Of a DNA stretch of 38,928 nt, positions 19,390 through 30,001 are shown piece by piece. Below the pieces are notes generated by a model that saw only the letters and a list, made by a program, of their open reading frames with translations, ran no database searches and was not told where the DNA came from. This DNA is from an uncultured Prochlorococcus sp. (lineage in GTDB: Bacteria; Cyanobacteriota; Cyanobacteriia; PCC-6307; Cyanobiaceae). Position 1 is the first letter of the stretch, and every line of letters starts with the position of its first letter. The stretch lies in assembly GCA_902518475.1 (NCBI GenBank), contig CABYGI010000011.1:1-38928 (forward strand), given 5' to 3'. The position numbers and the translations under genes were made by a program.

Positions 19390-20042
19390 TATCTTTTTAA
19401 AAACTTAAAAAGATCTTCCGTTTTTTTTATATCTTTTAATCCTGGAGATAATTCAATACTACTTGAAATATCTAATCCATCTGGTTTGAAATCAGCGAGG
19501 ATTTCATCAATCCATTCAATTGATATTCCACCTGCCAACCACCATGGTTTGCTAAATTGCAAATTCTTTAAATAATTAGAATTTATTTTTTTTCCTGAAC
19601 CTCCATAAGTTTCTTTATTCCAAGAATCAAGTAGTATCGCATCTACAAAATCCTCAAAAGGTTTTATTTTATTTAAGTCCTTTTCTGTTTTTATTCTGAA
19701 AGCCTTCCATAGGCCAATATTGGGAATTTTTTCCCTTATATTTTTGCAATAATCAATATCTTCATCTCCATGCAATTGAATGATAGTTTCAGTGGGTTTT
19801 CCTAGGAAATTTTTAATAATTAAGTCTATTGGACAATTTTGTACAACTGATACCCTCTCGATTTTTGGATAAAAATTTTCTAGGGTTTTAAATATTTTTT
19901 TCTTAATTTCAGCTGATACATACCTTGGAGACTCTTTAACCGAAATAATGCCAATAGCATTCGCTCCTAATTTAGCAACTTGAAGAGCTTGTTCTTCAGA
20001 AGTTAGTCCACAAATTTTAACTAAAGGATTAGTCTTGGGCAT
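19386..20042 (-). CDS. trpF: Phosphoribosylanthranilate isomerase
   Basis: Amadori rearrangement of N-(5'-phosphoribosyl)anthranilate in tryptophan synthesis; a TIM barrel of 218 aa from ATG 20042. It begins with the conserved VKICGLT (catalytic Cys), then GAIGIIS-like and VSVVQN strands, IQLHGDED, AILLDSW (catalytic Asp region) and WLAGGIS near the C-terminus. An ATG at 20057 would add five residues, but AGGA with seven-base spacing lies before 20042. Its last codons overlap the folE stop and form half of a hairpin. Confidence 0.93.
   Translation of the reverse strand: MPKTNPLVKICGLTSEEQALQVAKLGANAIGIISVKESPRYVSAEIKKKIFKTLENFYPKIERVSVVQNCPIDLIIKNFLGKPTETIIQLHGDEDIDYCKNIREKIPNIGLWKAFRIKTEKDLNKIKPFEDFVDAILLDSWNKETYGGSGKKINSNYLKNLQFSKPWWLAGGISIEWIDEILADFKPDGLDISSSIELSPGLKDIKKTEDLFKFLKRY
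19391..19414. terminator. Hairpin after folE, inside the 3' end of trpF
   Basis: ATCTTTTTAA and TTAAAAAGAT form a 10-bp perfect stem around a four-base loop two bases after the folE stop. It lies wholly inside trpF codons (the FLKRY end), so it could terminate folE transcription and limit antisense read-through. The stem is AT-rich and lacks a strong U-tract on the + strand. Confidence 0.45.
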
Positions 20043-20097
20043 ATCATTATCCTGCATGTAAGATTAATATTATTGCTTAATATAGCGGAGATTATTT

Positions 20098-21321
20098 TTG
20101 AGAAGTTGGCAAATTTTTAAAATATGGGGAATTCCCTTTAAAGTTCATCCCTATTGGTTTGTTATTCTCTTTTTATTCTCATGGAGTATAAGTAATCAGG
20201 TCAATTTATCTTCTGGCGATATCTACAATAATAAAGAAGCTTGGATTATTGGGTTTTTAACTTCTTTTTTCTTATTATCTTCAATTATTTTTCATGAAGT
20301 TTTTCATACTTTTGTTTCACTTAATCAGGGTGTAAAAATAAAAAAAATTACTTTTTATTTTTTAGGAGCAATTTTACAAATAGATAAGTATTGTCAAACT
20401 GCTTTAGGTAATATAAAAATTGCAATTGTTAGACCTCTTTTATGTTTCGCTACAGCATCTATCCTACTTTTAATAAGTAATATCATTGCATCTCAAGAAC
20501 AAATAGCAGTTAATGTAATTTCAAGAGTAGGTATATTTAATTTATTCTTAGGCTTCTTAAATTTGATCCCAATTGGTTCTTTAGATGGGGGGAATTTATT
20601 AAAAAGTATTATTTGGTATTTCTCAGGGAGTAAAAATAAAGGAAGAAATTTCCTCAATAAATTAAATTTATTATTATCTTTTTTTGTTTTATTTTTTGGG
20701 ATATTTTGTTTATTTAGATTTAGCTTTTACTTTGGTTTTATTCTTTCCTTTTTGGGCTTGTTTGGAGTTAATTCTTCAAAATCTGAAAGTCAATTTTTTA
20801 AAATTGAAAACATACTAAAATTTAGTAAAGTTTCTGAGATTAAACTAAAGCCTTTGAGGAAAATTGAATACGATTCAAATTTCTCAGAATTTAATAAATT
20901 AATAAAAAATAAGAAGGATGCATCGGATAAATATTTTTTTGTTACGAATAATGGTAGATGGACCGGTTTTGTTGATGAGAATATTTTAAAAACTGTTTCC
21001 TTAAAAAAATGGGAACGGAACTGTGTTGGAGATTTTATGAAATCAATCGATAGTTTTGAAAGTGTATCTAATAACGATAAATTATGGAGAACTATAGAAA
21101 GAATTGAAGAAACAAATGAAGGTTTTTTATTGGTTCTCAATGCTGCAGATATCCCTTTGGGGATAATTGACAGGTCAAAAATTGGAAACTTTGTATTGAA
21201 TAAATTAGGTTTTAATTTGCCTTCAGATATTGTTAACAAATTAAACTTTAAAAACCATTATCCCTTAGGAATTGAATTGCCGAGAATAATTAATTCAATG
21301 AAGCAGAAAGGAGATCTTTAA
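20098..21321 (+). CDS. M50 (site-2 protease-like) membrane metalloprotease with CBS-like tail
   Basis: 407 aa from TTG 20098, which has GGAG seven bases upstream. The N-terminal half is an integral membrane protease: several hydrophobic helices, the zinc motif HEVFH at 66-70, and the second motif NLIPIGSLDGG with Asn155 and Asp163. The C-terminal part (about 245-395) resembles two degenerate CBS modules (for example VLNAADIPLGIIDRSKIG), which often sense nucleotides. Members cleave membrane-bound anti-sigma factors or other substrates; the substrate here is unknown. It is head-to-head with trpF and converges with the lipoate-ligase-like gene. Confidence 0.85.
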   Translation: MRSWQIFKIWGIPFKVHPYWFVILFLFSWSISNQVNLSSGDIYNNKEAWIIGFLTSFFLLSSIIFHEVFHTFVSLNQGVKIKKITFYFLGAILQIDKYCQTALGNIKIAIVRPLLCFATASILLLISNIIASQEQIAVNVISRVGIFNLFLGFLNLIPIGSLDGGNLLKSIIWYFSGSKNKGRNFLNKLNLLLSFFVLFFGIFCLFRFSFYFGFILSFLGLFGVNSSKSESQFFKIENILKFSKVSEIKLKPLRKIEYDSNFSEFNKLIKNKKDASDKYFFVTNNGRWTGFVDENILKTVSLKKWERNCVGDFMKSIDSFESVSNNDKLWRTIERIEETNEGFLLVLNAADIPLGIIDRSKIGNFVLNKLGFNLPSDIVNKLNFKNHYPLGIELPRIINSMKQKGDL

Positions 21322-21343
21322 TAATTTTTGTAATTAAAATTTT

Positions 21344-22072
21344 CTATTTTTTATAATCTATGGCAATATTTTTGAAATTTAAATTTGATTTATTTGTCAC
21401 GAATGAATTTCTCAAATGATGAACTATTTCATCATTTGTTAGTTTTAAATTTACTTTTGGTGGAGCTTCTTCTTTGAATAATTTGAACCACAAATCTCTT
21501 GAAGGATTTGTTTGAATTTCTCCATGTTGAAGAAATGCGCCTTTTTTACGAAATTGAGCACTACCTATTCTCTTAAACCCGTCCTGATCAATTAAATCGG
21601 AAATTAATGAAGTCCCAAAACAATTTGTTTTAATACTTGATTTTCGTAAATTACCATATCGTAAGTTTAGACCTAATTCACTAAAACTTTTAATTAACCA
21701 ATTATTAACCATTTCATAACTTAAGGATTTATAGTAATTTTTTTTAAATGTTAATGCATATGTTATACCTCCTGAATGCAGAACAGCACCCCCTCCAGAG
21801 GGACGTCTAACAATATTAATTTCCCCATTAGATAATAAATTTTTCCAATGAAGAGGAATTTCCTTTTGGTGATAGCCAATTGAAAGCCAATCCCCAGTCC
21901 AATAGTAGAACCTCAATGTGAGAATTATTTCAGGATTCGAAATTGTCTGATCTAAAGAATTTAAATCTAAAGCCATTTGATCAAATCCAGGTAAATTATT
22001 TGTTGAAAAAATTAAAGCCTGATTTTCAATTCCCAAAATTAAATTTGTAGGTTTATTTATGATAATTTTCAA
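21344..22072 (-). CDS. Lipoate-protein ligase A / LipM-family protein
   Basis: 242 aa of the biotin/lipoate ligase fold. The signature [19 protein letters not shown] sits at about residues 90-108, preceded by [15 protein letters not shown] segment near residue 31 matches the family N-terminal GxxNMALD box, which argues for the start upstream of it at 22072. It could be a lipoate ligase or octanoyl transferase for pyruvate dehydrogenase or glycine cleavage H protein. No lipA or lipB is adjacent, so the precise reaction is open. Confidence 0.82.
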   Translation of the reverse strand: MKIIINKPTNLILGIENQALIFSTNNLPGFDQMALDLNSLDQTISNPEIILTLRFYYWTGDWLSIGYHQKEIPLHWKNLLSNGEINIVRRPSGGGAVLHSGGITYALTFKKNYYKSLSYEMVNNWLIKSFSELGLNLRYGNLRKSSIKTNCFGTSLISDLIDQDGFKRIGSAQFRKKGAFLQHGEIQTNPSRDLWFKLFKEEAPPKVNLKLTNDEIVHHLRNSFVTNKSNLNFKNIAIDYKK

Positions 22073-22173
22073 TAAATTTTTTCTTTCAATTTGTTAATTA
22101 CGTAACATCATTTTGTAATAGTGTTTCAAATCTTCTCTTTTCGGTGGAGAATATAGGAAATAATTTTTTTTCC

Positions 22174-22278
22174 ATGGAGCCATCTCAAACAATAAATCTT
22201 ATTGCACTAAGCCTCATAGTTGTTGTACATGCAGGAGTTTTAGCATTAAGACTTGGAATTAGTTTAGGTAGGAGCTAA
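22174..22278 (+). CDS. psaM: Photosystem I subunit XII (PsaM)
   Basis: A 34-aa protein from ATG 22174 to TAA 22276-22278, too short for most gene finders. It is one hydrophobic helix ([20 protein letters not shown]) with a short N-terminal MEPSQT and an RS end, which matches cyanobacterial PsaM. PsaM is a single-span thylakoid protein that stabilises PSI trimers with PsaI and PsaL. It stands alone, about 100 bp from the divergent lipoate-ligase-like gene. Confidence 0.95.
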   Translation: MEPSQTINLIALSLIVVVHAGVLALRLGISLGRS

Positions 22279-22363
22279 ATTCTATTAGAAAATTTAAAAT
22301 TTATAAGGTATTAATAAAGTAAGACTGAATTGATTTATTCAGCAAAAATATCAATTACTTAAT

Positions 22364-22711
22364 TTGTCAAAATCTTTTTATAAAAATAATATTTTCTACA
22401 AAAAATATTTAGGGTCTGTATTTATAAAAAGACAACAGAAACAGGATAATTTTGTATCTTTGATTTTTTTAATTATAAAATTTAGCTTTTCCCTTTTAGC
22501 AATAATAAGCCTTATAAAACTGGGCTATAGTTCTAAAGTAAGGTTGACCAGATTAAGGGAAATTGAAGATTCGTTTTTATACGAACAATATAGATTTAAT
22601 GTTTTAACAGATAAGTTTGATGATTTATTCTCTTCCGAAGGTGAGCAAAGATTTATGAAGGATCAGGATCAAATAATTTCTAAGGACATTATCAGAGTAA
22701 TATGGCGTTGA
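22364..22711 (+). CDS. Small single-pass membrane protein, unknown function
   Basis: 115 aa from TTG 22364. There is a basic cytoplasmic N-terminus (KSFYKNN, KRQQKQ), one hydrophobic helix at about residues 31-50, then a charged helical region with RLREIEDSFLYEQYRFN that could form a coiled coil. The topology (short cytoplasmic N-terminus, one span, periplasmic coiled coil) resembles FtsB/FtsL-type divisome proteins, but sequence similarity is too weak to assign that. It lies between psaM and por and runs in the same direction. Confidence 0.65.
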   Translation: MSKSFYKNNIFYKKYLGSVFIKRQQKQDNFVSLIFLIIKFSFSLLAIISLIKLGYSSKVRLTRLREIEDSFLYEQYRFNVLTDKFDDLFSSEGEQRFMKDQDQIISKDIIRVIWR

Positions 22712-22765
22712 TAAGGATGATCTTGAATCATTCTACTTTTCATTTTTAAATAAACTTTTTTGCTA

Positions 22766-23758
22766 GTGAGTAAGAACATTAAAGGTTTAGTCCTAATAAC
22801 AGGAACAACTTCAGGAGTTGGATTAAATACTCTAAAACCTCTATTAAGATTTGGATGGGAGGTTATAGCTGTTAATCGATCTAATAAAAGAGCTATAAAA
22901 ATAGCTGAGGAATCCTTGACAAAAGAGGATGTTAAAAATGTTCACTTTATAGAAATAGATCTTTCAGACTTGGATGCTGTAAGAAAAGGTTGCGATGAAA
23001 TATTAGAAAGATTTAAGAAGCCAATAAATTCTCTTATTTGTAATGCAGCAGTTTATAAACCGAGACTAAAGAGACCTGAAAGGTCTGCACAGGGGTTTGA
23101 AAACTCTATGGCAGTAAATCATTTTGGGCATTTTCTTATGATAAACCTACTTATGGAAAATATTTTATCTTCTGAAAGAGAAATTGTTTTAAATGGCAAA
23201 TTAACTGTATTCAAGCCAAGAATTACAGTATTAGGGACTGTTACGGCTAATTATTCAGAACTTGGAGGAAGGATCCCTATTCCTGCCCCAGCTGATTTGG
23301 GAGATTTATCTGGATTCAAAAATGGTTTTTTATCTCCAATAAGTATGGCGAATGGAAAGAAATTTAAACCTGGTAAGGCTTACAAGGATAGTAAACTTTG
23401 CAATATGGTGACCGTTCAGGAAATATCAAAAAGATATCCTGCAGGGAAGATTATTGTAAATTCTCTATATCCTGGATGTGTTGCTGATACAAAACTTTTT
23501 AGAGATACACCTTGGTTATTTAGATTCCTTTTCCCGATATTTCAAAAATTCATAACAAAAGGATATGTTTCACAAAGACTGGCAGGAGAGAGGGTCGCTC
23601 AAGTGGCAACTTATAAAGAATTTGCTAAACCATCAGTCCATTGGAGCTGGGGAAATCGTCAGAAAACTGGCAGAAAAGCTTTTTCTCAAAAGTTGTCAAA
23701 AAGAATAATTGATACGAAGACCTCTCAACTAACTTATGATTTAACAAGCCAATTGGTT

Positions 23759-23770
<12 letters not shown>
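22766..23770 (+). CDS. por: Light-dependent protochlorophyllide oxidoreductase
   Basis: NADPH- and light-dependent reduction of protochlorophyllide to chlorophyllide. 334 aa from GTG 22766 (MSKNIKGL); TTG 22760 adds two residues. It is an SDR-type protein: cofactor motif LITGTTSGVGL near the N-terminus, NAAVYKP, VNHFGHF, and the catalytic Tyr/Lys in KAYKDSKLCN. The family insert and a C-terminal WSWGNRQ segment are present. It lies tail-to-tail with chlL, the light-independent enzyme for the same step, with their stop codons only a few bases apart. Confidence 0.95.
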
Positions 23771-24664
<894 letters not shown>

Positions 24665-24853
24665 TTAAAGCTTAAAACACATTATTATTTATATTCTTGC
24701 AGTGCAACTACACATGAAATATGTTTCTAAACAAATATGTATTTAATTGTATTAAAAGCGGGAAATATATTCTTATAACTGAATTTTTAGGATTAAATCT
24801 ATTATATTATGAGTGGAAATACTCATGACTTAATTATAGTTTATTAGTAAAAA
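24665..24853. other. chlL-chlB spacer with a small palindrome
   Basis: A 189-bp AT-rich gap between chlB and chlL. At 24809-24826 ATGAGT and ACTCAT flank a six-base loop, a perfect 6-bp dyad 28 bp past the chlB stop. It could be a weak processing hairpin or an operator. No ORF longer than about 12 codons is seen. The gap leaves room for a separate chlL promoter. Confidence 0.35.
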
Positions 24854-26425
24854 TTAACTGAAATATGCTTTGGCATCGTAAAGAGTTTCATCGCTTATCT
24901 CTGGTATTCCTCTCAAGATTGCGTATTTTTCAGTATTTGTTTTAACTTTACCTCTTACAAAAAATGGAACTTTTGTTAATTCAGCTCTACCAGATTCAGT
25001 CCAGATAATTCCTTCTTTACTATTTTTTTCTTTTTTTGCGTCAGTATTTAAAATGTCCTTTGTTTTTGTCGCTGTATGTCCTAAATGGCTTTGATGGCCA
25101 TCAACAAACTCAAAGTCATGTTTGAACATATCAATAAGGTGCTCTTCTAAGCCCATCATTAGGGGATGTACCCAGTCATCAAAAATCACATTTGCTCCTT
25201 CCCATCCCATTTGAGGGCTATATCTTGCAGGAACATCTTGAACATGCATTGGAGTACTAATTACTGAGCATGGAATACCGAGTCTTTTTGCACTATGCCT
25301 TTCCATTTGGGTCCCTAAAACTAGTTCAGGGGCGGCTTTTTTCATGGCATCTTCCACTTCTAGATAATTGTTAGTTATCAGAGCTTCTACGTTTAGATCT
25401 TTTGCAGTAGCTCTTACTTTCCTGGCCATCTCCCTACTGTATGTACCAAGGCCCACTACTTCAAAACCCAATTCTTCCTTAGCTATTTTGGCTGCTGCAA
25501 TTGCATGTGTTCCATCACCAAAAATAAAAACTCTTTTGCCAGTTAGATAATTTGAGTCAACTGATTTTGAGTACCAAGGAAGTTTTGATTTGTTTTCTAA
25601 TTCTTTTTTATTAGTCAAAGGAAGATCTAATTTCTTATGAACTTCATTTATAAACTCAATTGTATTTTTTATTCCAATTGGAATAGTGTTTGTATATTCC
25701 ATTTCAAAGTTCCGTTTAAGCCATTCGCATGATGCTTCCGCAATTTCTGGATAAAGACAAATATTTATTTCAGCATCAATTAGTCTTTCAATATCTTCTG
25801 GACTAGCACCTAATGGAGCAACTACGTTTGTATCTATTCCTTGCTCTGAAAGTATGCGTTGGATTTCGATTACATCATCTCTGCATCTAAATCCTAGTAA
25901 TGAAGGGCCAAGTATATTAACTTTTGGTCTACGCCCAAATTCCTTCCACCTTAGAGGACTTATTTTCTCTGAATAGTTTACTTTTTCTTTTAAAAGGGTT
26001 CTTGTTAGTTGATAAAAGGTTTCTGAGGCCCCCCAATTTTCTTTCTTGCTATAAGCAGGTAATTCAAGATTCACAATCGGCATATCAAACCCCATCCCTT
26101 TCGCAAGTGCTCCAGGTTGGTCTTGGATAAGTTCTGCTGTACAACTTTCTCCGACTAAAAGAGTTTTGGGTTTGAATCGTTCAACCGCTTCCTTAATATT
26201 TTTCTTCACTAATTCAGCTGTATCGCCTCCAAGGTCTCTAGCCTGAAAAGTTGTGTAAGTTACTGGAGGCCTTTGCCCCCTCCTCTCGATCATTGTAAAG
26301 AGAAGATCTGCATATGTATCTCCTTGGGGGGCATGAAGTACATAATGAATGTCTTTCATTGACGAGGCAATTCTCATAGCACCAACATGTGGTGGTCCTT
26401 CATACGTCCAAAGAGTTAATTCCAT
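24854..26425 (-). CDS. chlB: Light-independent protochlorophyllide reductase subunit B
   Basis: Catalytic partner of ChlN in the dark-operative, oxygen-sensitive reduction of protochlorophyllide. 523 aa. The N-terminal [18 protein letters not shown] is diagnostic. Asp36 (PQGDTYADL) is the unusual aspartate ligand of the shared [4Fe-4S] cluster, and a Cys in [10 protein letters not shown] is another ligand. The C-terminal domain (PCP reductase fold, about residues 470-520) ends [12 protein letters not shown]. It starts 5 bp after chlN, so the two are co-transcribed. Confidence 0.97.
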   Translation of the reverse strand: MELTLWTYEGPPHVGAMRIASSMKDIHYVLHAPQGDTYADLLFTMIERRGQRPPVTYTTFQARDLGGDTAELVKKNIKEAVERFKPKTLLVGESCTAELIQDQPGALAKGMGFDMPIVNLELPAYSKKENWGASETFYQLTRTLLKEKVNYSEKISPLRWKEFGRRPKVNILGPSLLGFRCRDDVIEIQRILSEQGIDTNVVAPLGASPEDIERLIDAEINICLYPEIAEASCEWLKRNFEMEYTNTIPIGIKNTIEFINEVHKKLDLPLTNKKELENKSKLPWYSKSVDSNYLTGKRVFIFGDGTHAIAAAKIAKEELGFEVVGLGTYSREMARKVRATAKDLNVEALITNNYLEVEDAMKKAAPELVLGTQMERHSAKRLGIPCSVISTPMHVQDVPARYSPQMGWEGANVIFDDWVHPLMMGLEEHLIDMFKHDFEFVDGHQSHLGHTATKTKDILNTDAKKEKNSKEGIIWTESGRAELTKVPFFVRGKVKTNTEKYAILRGIPEISDETLYDAKAYFS

Positions 26426-26430
26426 AGTTT

Positions 26431-27696
<1,266 letters not shown>

Positions 27697-27845
27697 TCAA
27701 GAGCTTATATTTCAAGCTTGCATAAACTTTTTAATTTAAGAAAGTAATTAATAAGTTCTCTTACAAAATGAACACATTTAAAAAACTTATATGAATGTTT
27801 AAATACTTAAATGGGAATTATGAAAAAAAACTTTTGGGGCGTATT

Positions 27846-28214
27846 TTAATTTCTGTAGAAGGAATTTCCTTGACTAATTTTTGAAATCTTCCACACATTT
27901 CTAGCTATTTTCGTTGCTAATAATCCTGCTCTTTCTAACTTAGATTTCCCAGGCTTTGCCCCAATTAAAGCTGTGACTTCTGAAGTGGATAAAGGTGCTC
28001 CAGTATTTATAGCTAATTGCGTTAACTCCAATCTATCTCTAAGGTTCTTAAGATTAACTTTTTCAATTTTATCTTCTTCTAACCAACTAAAAGATGGGTC
28101 TTTCTGAGATATTTTTTGCATCAAGCTTAGGCTAACTAATCCAAGAGTTTGATCAGGAGTTAATTCTTTTTCGGTACCAGAAACATTTTGTTCTTTTTTT
28201 TGAGAAGTTCCCAT
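27846..28214 (-). CDS. Conserved-looking hypothetical protein upstream of chlN
   Basis: 122 aa from ATG 28214 (MGTSQKKE); an ATG at 28229 adds five residues. The N-terminus is polar, followed by a helical LGLVSLSLMQKI segment, an acidic middle, and a basic C-terminal part (IGAKPGKSKLERAGLLATKI then ARNVWKISKI) that looks like a small helical, possibly nucleic-acid-binding region. No signal peptide or membrane helix is present. I do not recognise the family. It runs in the same direction as chlN and is divergent from csoS1D. Confidence 0.65.
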   Translation of the reverse strand: MGTSQKKEQNVSGTEKELTPDQTLGLVSLSLMQKISQKDPSFSWLEEDKIEKVNLKNLRDRLELTQLAINTGAPLSTSEVTALIGAKPGKSKLERAGLLATKIARNVWKISKISQGNSFYRN

Positions 28215-28298
28215 AAAAATGCATATCATTTACTTGAAGTTATCGTTTTGTGGGAAGCATGCAAGTAAATTTAATAGAAAAAATGAACCATTATCCGT

Positions 28299-28304
28299 TA
28301 TAGT
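28299..28304 (+). promoter_or_regulatory. -10 element of csoS1D
   Basis: TATAGT ends eight bases before the csoS1D ATG at 28312. Transcription would begin at or just before the ATG, implying a very short leader or leaderless mRNA if this box is used. Only composition-level evidence supports it. Confidence 0.35.
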
Positions 28305-28311
28305 CGCGTGA

Positions 28312-29082
28312 ATGGAACCAACTTCTAGTTTAAACAGAGGGGAACGAAAAAAAGGCAGTTCTCTTGTTACAGGATCTGAGGTGCAATCTCAGGCCAGTGG
28401 TGCAAGCTGTTTTATTACAACTGATTCAGAAAAGTCTTTGGTGTCCAGACAAGCTAGTCAAGTTGAGCAAATTGAGTTGAGAACATATGTTTTTTTGGAT
28501 TCTCTTCAACCTCAATTAGCTGCTTATATGGGGACGGTTAGTAGAGGTTTTTTACCTATACCGGGAGATTCGTGCCTTTGGATGGAAGTTTCACCTGGGA
28601 TGGCTGTGCATAGAGTCACTGATATTGCCTTAAAAGCAAGTAATGTAAGACTTGGTCAGATGATTGTTGAAAGAGCATTTGGCTCTCTTGCTCTTTATCA
28701 CAAAGATCAAAGTACGGTTTTACATTCTGGGGATGTTGTTCTAGATGCTATTGGAAGTGAAGTTAGAAAAAGAACTAAACCTTCAACAAGTTGGACAGAA
28801 GTTATTCGAGCTATTACTCCAGATCATGCTGTTTTAATAAATAGACAAAACAGAAGTGGATCAATGATTCAATCTGGAATGAGCATGTTTATATTAGAAA
28901 CTGAACCGGCTGGGTATGTTTTAAAAGCAGCAAATGAAGCAGAAAAAGCATCAAATATAACTGTTGTAGATGTAAAGGCAGTTGGCGCTTTTGGTAGATT
29001 AACTCTTGCAGGGAAAGAAGGGGATGTAGAAGAGGCTGCAGCTGCTGCTATAAGAGCAATTGATGAAATTTCAAATTATTGA
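28312..29082 (+). CDS. csoS1D: Tandem-BMC carboxysome shell protein CsoS1D
   Basis: Shell protein with two BMC domains that forms pseudohexameric trimers with a gated central pore. 256 aa. After a Ser/Gln-rich N-terminus of about 50 residues, the first BMC domain runs about 52-150 and the second about 155-255. The pore-gating pair Glu120-Arg121 (VERAFG) matches the numbering known for the MED4 protein. It is transcribed toward the main cso operon but separated from it by rdgB on the other strand, the usual picocyanobacterial layout. Confidence 0.95.
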   Translation: MEPTSSLNRGERKKGSSLVTGSEVQSQASGASCFITTDSEKSLVSRQASQVEQIELRTYVFLDSLQPQLAAYMGTVSRGFLPIPGDSCLWMEVSPGMAVHRVTDIALKASNVRLGQMIVERAFGSLALYHKDQSTVLHSGDVVLDAIGSEVRKRTKPSTSWTEVIRAITPDHAVLINRQNRSGSMIQSGMSMFILETEPAGYVLKAANEAEKASNITVVDVKAVGAFGRLTLAGKEGDVEEAAAAAIRAIDEISNY

Positions 29083-29089
29083 GAATTTT

Positions 29090-29674
29090 TTAATTTAAAC
29101 CAATTTCTTTTTTGAGGTAAGGTGACATAATTTTGGCGGCTTTGCCTCTACTACCTAATTTATTTAATTGTGATTGTGAGAGCTCACCGTAAACACAGTT
29201 AGACTCTTTTACCCAAAAAATAGATTCGAATTCCCCGTTTGGATATTTGGGATTCTTAAGAATTTCTCCCCAGCATATTCCTGTTGTATCTTTAACTAAG
29301 TTTCCTGAGGGATCGCACAAAACCATACAACTTATAAATCTTGCACTCCTATAAGGACTATCAGAAAGTTCATTAATTAATTTTTTAATTTTCTCATCAT
29401 TAGTTTTGGCATATCGAGCAGAATAAATTCCTGGCCGACCATCTAAAACATCTACTTCAAGACCCGAGTCATCAGCTAATGCCCAAGTTTTAGTCTCTAA
29501 AGCAGCTGCCTTTGCTTTTAGAAGTGCATTTTCAAAATATGTGTTTCCAGTCTCTTCGACATTTAAATATTCTGGTTGCTTCTGAACCTTTAAAGACAAA
29601 ACATCCAGCATGCCTGAAATTTCAGATACTTTTCTTTGATTGCCGCTAGCAATAGTTAGAACTGGAAGGTTCAA
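29090..29674 (-). CDS. rdgB: Non-canonical purine NTP pyrophosphatase, RdgB/HAM1 family
   Basis: Hydrolyses dITP, XTP and ITP to monophosphates to keep deaminated purines out of nucleic acids. 194 aa. It begins with the family motif LTIASGNQRKVSEI, then TYFENALLKAKAAA, and the metal-binding ALADDSGLEVDVLDGRPG (Asp residues) followed by YSARYA. It lies inside the carboxysome locus on the opposite strand, with its stop 7 bp from that of csoS1D. No functional link to carboxysomes is evident. Confidence 0.94.
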   Translation of the reverse strand: MNLPVLTIASGNQRKVSEISGMLDVLSLKVQKQPEYLNVEETGNTYFENALLKAKAAALETKTWALADDSGLEVDVLDGRPGIYSARYAKTNDEKIKKLINELSDSPYRSARFISCMVLCDPSGNLVKDTTGICWGEILKNPKYPNGEFESIFWVKESNCVYGELSQSQLNKLGSRGKAAKIMSPYLKKEIGLN

Positions 29675-29725
29675 AATAACAAATAAATTTATTGTGAATA
29701 TTATCTTACTTCAAAGCTTGATACG

Positions 29726-29775
29726 GAGACAGGAAAGGTTGAACATTCCACACCTGTGTAGACAGGGCCTGTCTC
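29726..29775. repeat. GC-rich inverted repeat upstream of csoS1
   Basis: A perfect 8-bp stem, GAGACAGG with CCTGTCTC, encloses 34 bases. Inside the loop lie a second GACAGG (29761-29766) and the first copy of the 14-nt repeat. GC-rich pairing stands out in this AT-rich genome and suggests a structured RNA or a regulator binding site. Confidence 0.5.
29739..29752 (+). repeat. 14-nt direct repeat, copy 1
   Basis: TTGAACATTCCACA, identical to a second copy at 29970-29983. Copy 1 lies in the loop of the GC-rich inverted repeat. Confidence 0.6.
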
Positions 29776-29851
29776 GTACGGAAATAACATAATGTAAATT
29801 TTTTCTTAACACAACAGTATGTTTTGATGCACTAACTAACTTGCATAAGTA

Positions 29852-29881
29852 TTGACATATCAATAGTACCAAGGGTGATAA
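29852..29881 (+). promoter_or_regulatory. Candidate promoter of the carboxysome operon
   Basis: A consensus -35 box TTGACA at 29852-29857 is followed 18 bases later by TGATAA (29876-29881), a fair -10 match. The predicted start near 29889 would give a leader of about 110 bases before csoS1, long enough to hold the second 14-nt repeat. Confidence 0.45.
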
Positions 29882-29969
29882 GTTTAACTTATGAATGATA
29901 GAAAAAACATTAATGGAGATTTTGTCGAAAACGCTTGACTTATAAGTACTTAATGAAGCATTCTTCGAA

Positions 29970-29983
29970 TTGAACATTCCACA
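29970..29983 (+). repeat. 14-nt direct repeat, copy 2
   Basis: TTGAACATTCCACA, 18 bases before the csoS1 ATG, 231 bp after copy 1. Its position in the probable 5' leader suggests a regulatory or RNA-level role. Confidence 0.6.
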
Positions 29984-30001
29984 TTTAGTATTTAGTAGAC
30001 A

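Larger units (their letters stand above)
29675..30001. other. 327-bp regulatory region between rdgB and csoS1
   Basis: The only gene-free stretch above 300 bases. It holds a GC-rich inverted repeat (GAGACAGG at 29726-29733, CCTGTCTC at 29768-29775), a 13-bp dyad at 29761-29773, a 14-nt direct repeat (29739-29752 and 29970-29983), a TTGACA/TGATAA promoter-like pair, a palindrome TAAGTACTTA (29943-29952), and a 15-codon ORF at 29891-29938. It presumably drives the csoS1-to-acRAF operon and rdgB and may also encode a small RNA. Confidence 0.6.

Noticed and set aside
29891..29938. 15-codon ORF in the csoS1 leader
   Set aside because: It could be a leader peptide, but it has no visible ribosome binding site or attenuator, so it is only mentioned in the region entry.
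29711..29977. 88-codon minus-strand ORF in the csoS1 upstream region
   Set aside because: Its translation has no domain or plausible composition and it crosses the inverted repeat and promoter-like elements.
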